In this document: piece after piece, positions 10,901-17,400 of the stretch | Position numbering within the stretch: position 1 is the first letter of the stretch | How the letters are laid out: each line of letters begins with the position of its first letter | From: Acidobacteriota bacterium | GTDB taxonomy: Bacteria; Acidobacteriota; Terriglobia; Terriglobales; Acidobacteriaceae | Reading direction: 5' to 3' | Assembly: GCA_021803035.1 (NCBI GenBank) | Contig: JAJZME010000069.1 | Location: 1 to 50,570 of the forward strand | Length of the DNA stretch: 50,570 bases | Notes under the pieces: model-generated | Told to the model about the DNA's origin: nothing | Database searches by the model: none | The model's input: the letters and a program-made list of their open reading frames with translations, nothing else | Made by a program: the position numbers and the translations under genes

Positions 10901-13824
10901 TTAAGTGTGCAGCTCTGTCCTGCCGCAAGCGCGCCCAGAATGCTGTTGGTAACGCTGCAGCCATTGGCGCTGCCGCCTGTTACATCAAAGTTTGTGGTGT
11001 TGGTTACAGGATTGGATCCCGTTACGGCCTGATTGCCGGTGTTGGTCAGCGTGCCGCTGTATATGACGGACTCGTCGGTGCCGAAGTCATAAGCGCCGGC
11101 ATCGCGCACCACCTGCACGATCGCGGTATTGTGCGCGTCGGCGCTGTAGACATCGCCTTTGCCGTTAACCGCAAGGCCGGTGGGAGCGTTTAGGCCGGTG
11201 AGCACCGGAACCGTGGCCGCGCCGCTTACCGGAATCTCCAGGATTGAAGCGCTGCTTTCGTCCTGCACATAGACATCTCCCGCGGCATCGGCGGCCACTG
11301 CGACCGGCTCAACGCTGGCAAGCAGCGTCGTCTGCGTGTACGAGCCGTCCGCGCCGGGAGCGAACTTGTAAACAGCGCCCGCGCCCTTGTCGGCCGCGTA
11401 CACATTTCCCAGGGCATCCACAGCCAGGGAAACCGGGTTGGATAAACCGGTGGCCACGGTGGTTTGATATTGCAGCGCAACGCCGGCCAACGAAAGCCGG
11501 TAGATGGCCGAACCGCCGCTGGCCTGATAGTCGGCCACGAAGAGATTGCCGGCATTGTCCACAGCCACAGCTTGCGGAGCAGCCGTACCGCTCAGAGGCG
11601 TGTAGGAGAGCGTGGTTGGCGTGAAGCTCGCGGGAGCGCCGGCAGATGGGGGTGCGCCGGTTACCTTGAGTTCCTCGATCACCGGCGTGCCGCTGCCTAC
11701 CGCAAAGACATCGCCCCTTTGATCGACCGCAATCTGTCCCGGATTACTGGGCAGACTGGTCGAAATTGCCACGCCGGCCGCGCCCTGCACGGACTCCAGA
11801 ATTGAGCCGCTGTTGACGTCCATCGCGTAGACGTTGCCGGCGCCGTCCACGGCTACGCCGGCGGGGGAAATGGAGGCAAAGATGTCGTTGGTGGTGGGCG
11901 CAATCGGCGTAGAAACGCCGGAAACCGACGTCGAAGCATTGTCGACCGCCAGGACAGAACCCGCGACCGTGCCACCCAGCGCAATCGTGTCCGATGCATT
12001 GGTCCAGCTTCCCGAAGGCAGGGCCAGATTGAGTGCGGCCGAGCGCGTGCCCGCCGCTGAGGGCATGGCCGTGACGGTTACCGTGCAGTCCACGGAATTG
12101 TCGGCGTTCTGCGTGCAGGCAGGCGTGCCCGCAACCAGGTCCGGGGTCGAGGTCAGCGTTGCTGTGGCGCCTGTGAGCGTGCCAGTTGCCGATTCCGGAA
12201 GATGAATCTGAAAGCTCTGCACCAGCGGAGTTCCGGCGGTCTGTTCCGCCAGTCCCTGAGCCAGCACTTTGCGCACCAGCATGGTGCCGGTGGTGTCGTA
12301 CATGTAGAGATTTCCGGAAGCATCGACAGATATGCCGAGATTATTGCTGTTCGCAAATCCTGACTCGGAAACCGGACAACCATCGCTATAAGCGCTCAGT
12401 GACGTTTGGCCCGAACTGCCATTGCAGTAACTGCCTGTGGTTACATTCGATTTGGAAGTAAAGAGCGTTCGGATATAGCCGGTATTGATATCGAAGAACA
12501 AGATCTTGTTGGCGCTGCTGCTATCGCCGATGTAAATATTGCCCTGGGGACTTACGGTTACCTTGAAGACCGTTGAATCCAGGGGCGACGCACTGTTGCC
12601 CAGGATTGGCGTGGTCGAGATCGCTGTTGTCCCGCCTCCTGCCAGCATGTAGACAAATCCGGGCTGGGGCGTCACGCCCGGATTATTGGCGGCAATCGCC
12701 GCCGCCATTGCCGTTCCTGCCGTCCCCGCTCCATTCACAAAGAGAACGCGCAGCCCATGCTTCGGGTCGGTGAAGATCATGTTCCCCGCGGCGTCGACGG
12801 CCACGCCTTGCACATAACTGCTCGATGCGGTCGAGACCGAACTGAAATCCAACGGGCAACCATCGCCGTAAGCGTCAAGCGCGGTCCCGTTGTACGCAAC
12901 GCCGTTTGTGGTCTCCGAGCAGGCGTTCCCCTGGGTTGTCGCTGTGGGGCTGCTACCGCCCAGGTTGACAACGGTGTAGGCGTATCCCTGGGTCAGGGAT
13001 GCATAGTGCACGCCGAGTGCCGCCCAGAGCGGATTGTCGCCGCTGAAATAGGTGGAAGTCTTGGGGCCCAGCACGACGCGGAATCGGTAACTGCCGGTGT
13101 CGGCGAAATAGACATTGCCGTAGGCGTCGGCAGTGATGCCGCGCGGCTGATCGACTTCGCCGGTCGATGCCGAGCATGTGCCTACGCCCACCTCCGCGGC
13201 CTGTACGTTGTCCGCGCCCACCCCGCCCGATGCCGAGCCGCCGGCAGACGCTACGCAGCCCGCCACCATCTCCATATCGCCAATCTGCGATGGAGAACAT
13301 AACGGCGACGCGGTGCGACAGACAACGTGCAGCAGTTTGTCGCTATAACCGGCCAGCAACACGTTGCCGTATGGGTCAATCCCGATGCCGCGCTGGCCCT
13401 TGGTCACCGTCTGTGTGGCCGCGAGGCAACCGTCGCCCGCCGAATCCACTCCGCCCGCGCTGGTGGAGCAGGCTGTCCCGCCGCCCGCCACTTTGCTCAT
13501 GATTCCGGAAGACCCGTTGATCATGTGCACTACGTTGTCCACATCGTCAGCCACGAACACGTTGCCAAACGCGTCCACCACGGTACCGCCGCGGCCGCCC
13601 GCGCCAAAGATGCCGTTCACCGCCAGGCATCCGTCGCCCCAGGCGTCAGTGGACACCACGCCGGTGGGCAGACCGGGACACTGCGTTCCCGCGGTTGCCG
13701 ACATGGGCGAAGTACCCGCCCAAGTTGTCATGGTGTAAGGAAGCGCGACAGGAGTTTGCGCTCCGGCAAAGGACAAGGCGAATAGATACACGAATAGCAT
13801 CGCGGCAAGGCGAGTGCGGAACAT
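1921..13824 (-). CDS. giant secreted NHL/Ig-like pectin methylesterase-polygalacturonase
   Basis: About 3967 residues. ATG 13824 is preferred over TTG 13830 because GGAGG lies 8 bases upstream of it. Order: signal peptide (residues 1-23, cleaved near FAGAQ); NHL propeller repeats with DAFGNVFVAD-type motifs (30-900); choice-of-anchor-like and Ig-like domains (910-1210); CE8 pectinesterase (1220-1620) with QQD (Asp1411), VDYVFG (Asp1441) and GRP (Arg1511); Ig-like and MBG-type domains; GH28 polygalacturonase (1945-2380) with NTDGID (Asp2170), DGDDN (Asp2191/2192), GHGESIGS (His2218) and RIKS (Arg2254); more Ig-like domains; a second NHL block (2720-3450); Ig-like and IPT/TIG domains (to about 3815); and a C-terminal hydrophobic segment (from about 3900) with RRKK and a CGG motif. 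It probably demethylates and cleaves homogalacturonan outside the cell while tethered by its C-terminus. The frame is unbroken. Confidence 0.88.
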   Translation of the reverse strand: MFRTRLAAMLFVYLFALSFAGAQTPVALPYTMTTWAGTSPMSATAGTQCPGLPTGVVSTDAWGDGCLAVNGIFGAGGRGGTVVDAFGNVFVADDVDNVVHMINGSSGIMSKVAGGGTACSTSAGGVDSAGDGCLAATQTVTKGQRGIGIDPYGNVLLAGYSDKLLHVVCRTASPLCSPSQIGDMEMVAGCVASAGGSASGGVGADNVQAAEVGVGTCSASTGEVDQPRGITADAYGNVYFADTGSYRFRVVLGPKTSTYFSGDNPLWAALGVHYASLTQGYAYTVVNLGGSSPTATTQGNACSETTNGVAYNGTALDAYGDGCPLDFSSVSTASSSYVQGVAVDAAGNMIFTDPKHGLRVLFVNGAGTAGTAMAAAIAANNPGVTPQPGFVYMLAGGGTTAISTTPILGNSASPLDSTVFKVTVSPQGNIYIGDSSSANKILFFDINTGYIRTLFTSKSNVTTGSYCNGSSGQTSLSAYSDGCPVSESGFANSNNLGISVDASGNLYMYDTTGTMLVRKVLAQGLAEQTAGTPLVQSFQIHLPESATGTLTGATATLTSTPDLVAGTPACTQNADNSVDCTVTVTAMPSAAGTRSAALNLALPSGSWTNASDTIALGGTVAGSVLAVDNASTSVSGVSTPIAPTTNDIFASISPAGVAVDGAGNVYAMDVNSGSILESVQGAAGVAISTSLPSNPGQIAVDQRGDVFAVGSGTPVIEELKVTGAPPSAGAPASFTPTTLSYTPLSGTAAPQAVAVDNAGNLFVADYQASGGSAIYRLSLAGVALQYQTTVATGLSNPVSLAVDALGNVYAADKGAGAVYKFAPGADGSYTQTTLLASVEPVAVAADAAGDVYVQDESSASILEIPVSGAATVPVLTGLNAPTGLAVNGKGDVYSADAHNTAIVQVVRDAGAYDFGTDESVIYSGTLTNTGNQAVTGSNPVTNTTNFDVTGGSANGCSVTNSILGALAAGQSCTLNATLVGGGTGTVNDVLSFLPAASTVGSLTLSGTLTGTATGTTTTINGPSPTAPVYAFSGTEATFTVTVAAQSGATAPGGTVAVTVDSTTTYPSLTASGTSGIATVTISGLTAGTHTISAVYDTSGSFTGSNSGSPQSFTIGQVTTSISWTPSASSQPVSQAIGTGVLDAVATPTIAGTLTYSTSASPDCTAASAPGAIDASSYLPIGSYTLYATFCPNDSADYASSTATVSNYTVTKADTTAIAGASTMVVAADGSGNYTSLSAALAALPTAGGTIYIKPGTYTGQNAISYPNVALRGLGGDPTKVILTAEDGAFSSPFVYPNSGPGNASASGDQGSSTLDVAKSAYIGNQPTAGNKEYTPNNFYAEYLTIQNTYNTDATTTSTYSTASGSCADTGVPQTLQALYNSGKQCNSQALALWITADQAVLNNVNLTSQQDTLYAGSQGCGSTCTPARQYMWQGTITGDVDYVFGDAAMAFDHTNFFTTWHGTSATGTETIEAQNKKFETGSSNDYLSGYVCNGCTLMSQSSGMTNLYYGRPYGPYSTWIMLNSYVDQVNPAGWIEFSNDTNLPTSTYAEYNTQTYTDPTPGTAPYPATLFGGAVTPTGGNTGAGVTGTRETTSQDPGTIEAANTIKTQLTAAQAAQYYPVTFLSSTVPTQSYTGFTANWNPVTALAADINSFAATGNVTLTSPEESVTILGRPQTPGAGLIPTGTYQFLDGGTVIASGTLDASGEASFTTSTLSVGTHTITMTYSGDSNFNGSTSAPVTVTVPSNSLTSTTTTLSMTSSNITYGAAVTGSVTVTPQSGTATPTGTVTISSGTTAVGSCTLSGGSCTYSLTGLPAGVQSLSASYGGDTSFAASTASSAAISVARAILQVTANSYTIAVGGALPAYAATITGFVNGDTQASAVSGSPAITGSAADSNTAGLYPIAITTGTLAASNYNFTFTNGYLRIVPAGQAAAVATGDTRTVTEPQFPPVCQQLTAAITMVNNDIPASVDATVTNPDGARIQAALNACAGTGEAVELSMDGAGHDAFLSGPLVMPSNVTLLVDPGVVLFFSRNVQDYDKVAGVHTCGTVNSSSATSSCQPLIDIPKTSTNVGIMGYGKLDGRGGDPLINAFPASYAGQSWWGLSAIANSGGSQQNPRFIQMDGGSSNITLYKITLLNSPLFHVSTTGAVSNFTAWDVKIVTPTTARNTDGIDPGNAQNFTITRSWISDGDDNVAIGAGGTAPSENISVTNNHFFAGHGESIGSYTQAGVSNVLFDGNMLWGNANVDSNSTGIRIKSANDRGGLVTNIQYSNSCFQNHKAEIQFTPLYNTNTGTLTPDYQNILLQNLDFLTEGTVQFTGSDNPTTNTIEPLEVTLDNVNFTTLQTSDFITSGSSGTETNAALTYGPGDVSSNFIDGWATFAGSNGDTATNNITATSLYPPQCNFTAIAPELTGPAGLPQTITYGENATAVVILTPAVGGAPYPTGTVTLTDALTGNTTTVTLPGNTDTVFIPLSGLSVGTHTFSAAYSGDANYVAPSGSPYTTAGPYVVTVNAGSLASTTTALSGVPSTVTYGTAITASATVSGSNPTGTVEFVVNNTVYASSALASGTASTTLNLPYSTTPYSIVAIYSGDNENAGSTSSAAQVTVEPALTATALSANNTTTSLGHPLTFSATVTSSAGTPVGSVVFSYTTATNSTPATLSTSPLVNGIATATANLPVGADSVSAAYAGNGSFGSSTSTPLAITVNLPAIIPLPQSPLALPYTMTTLAGGAAANCATATDKYGNGCPATSVTFSTSDDLRSVDADPFGNVYLTDASASEVRRIAPSGIITDFAGYVSGTTCVPNATTTCIPTEVKLNKPRGISVDAQGNVYIAGYSDNKVYEVSAATGMLSLVAGTGTRGTPTASNGDGGPATSATLYGPRGVWADALGNVYIADTSDNTIREVDTTGTIQTIAGTGVATSTGDGGPAIAATIDNPQGVLTDANLNVYVADSHAVRVICVTCGTNSPLDNLLAKLGITSPVNGDIYTIAGGQTATYAGTYPTLATNISMSPQKLGIGPDGNLYISDGNGVIWFLDSQTGYIRPIAGMSTTNCSTATDNYGDGCPATQAIIGDAGNGIGVGTDSLGNLYISDTLNQRIRKVTTDLASPATATGTTTTQPVELHFIPGDNLASNGLTYTAGEWSLTTPACTTNPDSTADCLLSSSFTPVLPGARSTPLLVSSSAGNTATVALTGVGLGAGATVDPASRSTFGSNLAVAGLATDNAGNVYVSDANSKQLLRFTPAAMAQGAGATGTALATLTAPGAIAVDPRGFTYVADTSAGTVTQISPTGAVTTLPFTFTTPAGLAVDALNNLYVSDSAAQAVYQINPITGVEHKLALGPLVSPAGLAIDPAGNLLVADPGAPAIYRFNLGTNTRTTVSTSAVAPSAVVTDAAGNLLVADSASILAVPASANSASFTVASIPPAALAIDAAGNLYTGSSGSVLKLTRTQGYAQFPATSASPQTIDLLESGNQVFNATSFAQTDTSDYSLTTAASTDCTINNSGAGTLAVGGVCDLTATYTPTTYSLTTDTVAFDGNLVNAALSTPSAVQLVLTGPVSTPAAGIVLGAFSPASPVYGQTVTLSAAISGGSVLPAGSVVFTVDSTTYSAAVSSGVATVTVSGLSVGSHTVFATYTSSDGYTSATSATATLTVAQATPTVTAWPTASAITAGQTLASSQLSGGAASVSGSFAFTSPATAPGPGTAAQGVTFTPTDTVDYSTVTGTVSVTVDYLPPVISALSPPLNVAGNAAFTFNVQGSGFASASTIYWGTTALATQYVSSSQLAAQVPASDIAAAGTAAITVQTPSPGGGISNAMQFEIDSSAAGDPTFATVTATVAPGSTATYPVTLPHSATNAAATCLNLPAGASCVYSATAGTVTITTSPTTPAGTYQVTVVFSESLPASSSAMLLLPIFLLPLALRRKKLAAGGLLLTICLCAVLAAGLVTMGCGGSSHATQPVTSSGVVSLTVK

Positions 13825-13832
13825 CGTCAAAG

Positions 13833-13837
13833 CCTCC
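13833..13837 (-). promoter_or_regulatory. ribosome binding site of the giant gene
   Basis: GGAGG on the minus strand, 8 bases before ATG 13824 but only 2 bases before TTG 13830. The spacing decides the start in favour of the ATG. Confidence 0.8.
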
Positions 13838-13924
13838 GTAATAAGCCCTATTGCGCCGCAGTCCCGGGATCCGGAAGACAGCTATGCGAAGTGTTATAGA
13901 GCCGTCTGGTCTGACCTTTGGAAT

Positions 13925-13940
13925 TGTGAGAATTATCACT
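13925..13940. promoter_or_regulatory. CRP-like palindrome overlapping the -10 box
   Basis: The plus strand reads TGTGA-GAATTA-TCACT, which matches the CRP-family consensus TGTGA-N6-TCACA at 9 of 10 fixed positions. It covers the -10 hexamer and the predicted start, a position where binding would be expected to repress or gate transcription. That a CRP/FNR-family regulator acts here is inference from the motif only. Confidence 0.45.
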
Positions 13941-13960
13941 TCCGCGCACGCGGCTGTCAA
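13932..13960 (-). promoter_or_regulatory. sigma70-type promoter of the giant pectinase gene
   Basis: On the minus strand a perfect TTGACA (13960-13955) is followed by 17 bases and GATAAT (13937-13932, 5 of 6 to consensus). Transcription would start near 13925, giving a 5' untranslated region of about 100 bases before ATG 13824. The spacer contains CCGCG-CA-CGCGG, a 5-bp inverted repeat that could also bind a regulator. Confidence 0.75.
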
Positions 13961-14420
13961 GAACTTCTTTGCAGTTACTATTTGCTTTTGGTGAGTTGCA
14001 ATAGATCAAATAGTTAATATCCGGCTTTGCCGCGCCTTCCAGGAGAATTGCTCTTGAATGCTGCGCTGCCCCTCGTCAAACATTGGCGAACGCTGGGGTG
14101 CCGAATTGCCGCATCCGGCAATGCTTGAACTCGTGGAAGGCCACGAGTTACCGCACGGATATCCGAGCGATTTGACTTAGACTGTTCCCGCGACGCATCG
14201 ATTGCCGGCGCCTTGAAACCTGGCCAAGTATGTTGGAGAACTGGTCCGGCCCTCAAGCGGACCACTTCCCTTTCGTGGAATGCGGTCTGACCACAGATGT
14301 GTGTTGGAAGCATGTGGAGCAACACCAGCCACGGCGCAGCGCACCGCTCATTCCTTGAGGATGAACCGGATCTCCTTGGCGTGGTGCCGCTCCAGTGCAA
14401 CACCTTTCATGGAACGATCG
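13961..14420. other. non-coding stretch upstream of the giant gene's promoter
   Basis: About 460 bases with no credible gene on either strand. Open frames in it lack ribosome binding sites and recognisable motifs. It may contain decayed coding sequence, since the adjacent 14421-14741 fragment is clearly of coding origin, but I cannot identify any. Confidence 0.4.
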
Positions 14421-14741
14421 CTATGGGCTGGTCACGGCATACTGTCCCTGACCGCTCAGCACGACTACGGCACGCTTGCCTCCGTCCGTGGGAGAGCTGG
14501 CCATCGGCTTACCGTTCACCAGCACCTTGGCGCCGGGAAGCGGGACCGGCACGGAAACCCTTGCCGTCTGGTCAGCCGGCAGGCCGATGGTCGTAACATA
14601 GCCGTTATCTCTGCGAATGGATACTTTCAGGATTCCATGCAGCGTTGGCTCTCCACCTTTTGCCCATTGAAGGCCAATCAGATCGGGCCGGATGTTTACT
14701 TTCGCAAAGCCGCCCGCTGAAAATTTCCCGCTTGCGCCTTT
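14421..14741 (-). pseudogene. alpha-L-rhamnosidase-like C-terminal fragment
   Basis: A minus-strand frame open from a stop at 14744-14742 to TAG at 14423-14421, with no start codon at its head. It reads GGFAKVNIRPDLIGLQWAKG, then GEPTLHGILKVSIRRDNGYV, VPVPLPGAKVLVNGKP and a GQYAVTS terminus. This is the pattern of the C-terminal beta-sandwich of GH78 alpha-L-rhamnosidases (a G-F/Y-x-x-V-x-I-R-P motif, then W-A-K-G, a T-x-x-G-x-I/L segment and a late V-N-G-K). The catalytic (alpha/alpha)6 barrel is missing, so it is a relic. Rhamnosidases act on rhamnogalacturonan, which fits the neighbouring pectinase. The family call is from memory of the motif and is moderate; another glycosidase with a similar C-terminal domain is possible. 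Confidence 0.55.
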
Positions 14742-14776
14742 TCAGGGTGCTATAGTGGATTTACTCTCCCAAACCA

Positions 14777-14938
14777 ATGCTAGGGCATGGGGAACGGCGC
14801 GTTGCTGCCAAGCACGACGAATTACTGCAGGCGTGCCTCTCCGAAGCGAATTGGGAAATCGCAGTGGTGTCTTTTCTCGATCCAGAGCTATGGAACGAGG
14901 GGGACGAAGTCTACCCCAAAACATCCGGCCATAGCTGA
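14777..14938 (+). CDS. possible small protein, unrecognised
   Basis: A 53-residue frame from ATG 14777 to TGA 14938, ending SFLDPELWNEGDEVYPKTSG. The second half (LLQACLSEANWEIAVVSFLD) has protein-like composition: an amphipathic pattern followed by an acidic tail. There is no clear ribosome binding site and I recognise no family. It could be a real small gene, or another relic like the fragment just to its left. The following 190 bases up to the SLBB gene hold no obvious feature beyond that gene's presumed promoter region. Confidence 0.25.
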   Translation: MLGHGERRVAAKHDELLQACLSEANWEIAVVSFLDPELWNEGDEVYPKTSGHS

Positions 14939-15124
14939 TATTTACCCCTATCAATTTGTTCCACTTTATCCCCAGACGATGCGAGTCACGTAAACACGCG
15001 ATCTTCGCAGTCGTTAGTAGGTTCTACGTTACCGAGAAGTTCAGTCTTTAGGTACACCTCGTAGAGCATTACTAGACCTTTCCTTGCACTCTCAATTGAA
15101 GCCGCAATCGGGACCTCATGCTCC

Positions 15125-17386
15125 ATGAGATATAGATTTCTGCTGTTCTTTCTGTTGTCCTCGGCGCTTTGCGCTGGCCAATCCGGCCCCACTCCTGCCG
15201 CTGTCGCGCCAGCCCCCACGTCATCTTCATCCAACGCTGGATCCATTCTTGATGCGACGTCTGCGCCGTTGACCGCTCCCTCCGTTTCTGCATCCGCCCA
15301 AAGCACACAGGCAGGCTCGACGTTTCTCCAATCGACTCTGCAGAGTGCCGAGACAACCGTGCCTCCCGGCGGAGCGGTCGGCTCCACAAATGATCGTTCT
15401 CCATTTCAGTTGTTTGCTGAGGACGCTTCAGGCGAACCGCTTCCGCTGTATGGCGAGGAGTTGTTTAGCCAGACCCCGACCACCTTTGCTCCGGTACAGC
15501 ATATTCCTGTTCCCGCCGATTACGTGATTGGGCCTGGCGATCAGCTCCTGATACGGGTCTGGGGAAAGATCGACTTTGATGAAGGCGTCACCGTGGACAG
15601 GAACGGACAGATCTACCTGCCCAAAGTAGGAACTCTGAGCGTCGTCGGCTTGCGCTTCGATCAACTGCAAGGCTTCCTGAGCGCGGCCATTGGCAACCTG
15701 TACAAGGGGTTTCAACTGAACGTCACTATGGGCCAGCTCCGTTCCATCCAGATCTTCGTCTTAGGCAGCGCCCGGCGTCCGGGGGTGTACACCGTAAGCT
15801 CGCTCAGTACCCTGGTAGATGCGCTCTTTGCTTCGGGCGGGCCTTCGGCTACTGGCTCCATGCGCAACATTCAACTCCGGCGCAACGGAAAGTTGATCAC
15901 CGATTTCGACGTCTATGACTTGCTCCGGAACGGGGACAAGTCGCATGATGCCCAATTGCTCCCTGGCGACGTCATCTACATTCCGCCGGTGGGCCCCCAG
16001 GTTGCGCTCATAGGCAGCGTCAACCAGCCCGGAATCTATGAATTGAAGGGTTCAACGACCGTCGCCGAAGCTCTACGTGACGCCGGCGGCCTGACCAATC
16101 TGGCCGAGACCGATCGAGCCATCCTGGAGCGTATTGAACATCATCAGAGATGGCGGGTCGCTGCGTTCGCGCTGGATAAATCGGGGCTGCAACGCAAGCT
16201 TCGCAGTGGTGATATTCTGCAAGTCTTTCCAATTTCCCCGCAGGTCGCCAATGCGGTCACACTCCGCGGCAATGTCGCCGAACCGGGCCGCTTTCCCTGG
16301 CATCCCGGAATGCGCGTTTCCGACTTGATCCCCTCGCGAAGCTTCCTGATTACCAGCAACTACTGGAACAGGCAGAATCACCTGGCAGGCGACCCCCATG
16401 TCCGCATGATGAAGGACCTTGCGAGGAATTCCGCTGAAATCAACTGGGATTACGCCGCCATCGACCGGCTTGACAAGCGCAATTTGACCACGCGCGTGAT
16501 TGCCTTCAATCTGGCCAACGCGATTGACCATCCGGCATCTTCCGATAATCATCGCCTGGAACCCGGAGATACCGTCACCATCTTCTCGCTCAAAGACCTC
16601 CCCTTGCCTGAAGACGAACATGCCGCCTACGTTCGCATTTCCGGCGAGGTGGTCGCGCCGGGCGTATATCGCATCAAGCCGGGCGAGAGTCTGCGCACCC
16701 TCGTCAAGCAGGCCGGCGGGCTGACGCCGGATGCCTATCTCTACGCCTCGCAACTGACCCGCGCTTCGACCCGCCGGGCGGAAGAGGAGCAGCTAAAACT
16801 GTCCATCAATCAGATGCAGAGAGAGCTGATGTCGCGCTTTGCAAACGCGCCTTTGCCTGCGTCCGGAAAGTCCGATGGACAACAAGAGCAACTCCAAGAT
16901 GAACAGTCGCTTATCACACAACTTTCCGCTGTCCACCCAACCGGCCGCATCGTGCTGGACATGAAGTCGGATGCCAGAACGATCGCAGACATACCGAATT
17001 TTCCCCTTGAAGATGGAGACCGCTACTATATCCCACCCAAGTCCGATACCATTCAGGTTGTAGGGGCGGTATTTAACGAAAGCGCTTTTCGCTATGAACC
17101 GGGAAAGCGCCTGTCTGCATATCTCAATGCTGCCGGCGGGCCTACCCGGCAGGCCGATGCAAAACGAATCTTCCTCATTCGTGCCGACGGCACCGTAGTC
17201 GACAGGCATCACTATCCTTTGCTCTGGAACAACGCCTTCGAGCGCTTGCACCTCATGCCGGGTGATGCCATTGTGGTTCCGACAAAACTCAAGTCTCCCG
17301 CAGGCTTTGCGCAGCAATTGCCCTTCGTTACCCAGATCCTTTCACAAACAGCGCTGACGGGAGCGGTAATCGGTGCTGCCTATTGA
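15125..17386 (+). CDS. SLBB-domain polysaccharide export protein (Wza-like, long form)
   Basis: A 753-residue secreted protein, first gene of the polysaccharide locus. Signal peptide MRYRFLLFFLLSSALCAGQ, probably cleaved after ALCA; it lacks a proper lipobox. Low-complexity linker, then a poly-export domain starting near residue 132 (ADYVIGPGDQLLIRVWG), followed by repeated SLBB segments with the VxLxGxVxxPGxY pattern at about 215, 298, 385, 505 and 645. Family members form or line the outer-membrane channel through which exopolysaccharide leaves. It is about twice the length of E. coli Wza because of extra SLBB repeats, as in many Acidobacteriota and Deltaproteobacteria. The stop overlaps the region just before the next gene, suggesting one transcript. 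Confidence 0.88.
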   Translation: MRYRFLLFFLLSSALCAGQSGPTPAAVAPAPTSSSSNAGSILDATSAPLTAPSVSASAQSTQAGSTFLQSTLQSAETTVPPGGAVGSTNDRSPFQLFAEDASGEPLPLYGEELFSQTPTTFAPVQHIPVPADYVIGPGDQLLIRVWGKIDFDEGVTVDRNGQIYLPKVGTLSVVGLRFDQLQGFLSAAIGNLYKGFQLNVTMGQLRSIQIFVLGSARRPGVYTVSSLSTLVDALFASGGPSATGSMRNIQLRRNGKLITDFDVYDLLRNGDKSHDAQLLPGDVIYIPPVGPQVALIGSVNQPGIYELKGSTTVAEALRDAGGLTNLAETDRAILERIEHHQRWRVAAFALDKSGLQRKLRSGDILQVFPISPQVANAVTLRGNVAEPGRFPWHPGMRVSDLIPSRSFLITSNYWNRQNHLAGDPHVRMMKDLARNSAEINWDYAAIDRLDKRNLTTRVIAFNLANAIDHPASSDNHRLEPGDTVTIFSLKDLPLPEDEHAAYVRISGEVVAPGVYRIKPGESLRTLVKQAGGLTPDAYLYASQLTRASTRRAEEEQLKLSINQMQRELMSRFANAPLPASGKSDGQQEQLQDEQSLITQLSAVHPTGRIVLDMKSDARTIADIPNFPLEDGDRYYIPPKSDTIQVVGAVFNESAFRYEPGKRLSAYLNAAGGPTRQADAKRIFLIRADGTVVDRHHYPLLWNNAFERLHLMPGDAIVVPTKLKSPAGFAQQLPFVTQILSQTALTGAVIGAAY

Positions 17387-17400
17387 TAGCGAAGCGAGCC

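Noticed and set aside
13921..13940. Resemblance to the lac operator (GAATTGTGAG)
   Set aside because: Only one half-site resembles the lac operator. The full site fits a CRP-type TGTGA-N6-TCACA palindrome better, so it was recorded as that.
14280..14720. A 146-codon plus-strand frame upstream of the SLBB gene
   Set aside because: It is antisense to the rhamnosidase-like relic, which has the recognisable motifs; the plus translation has none.
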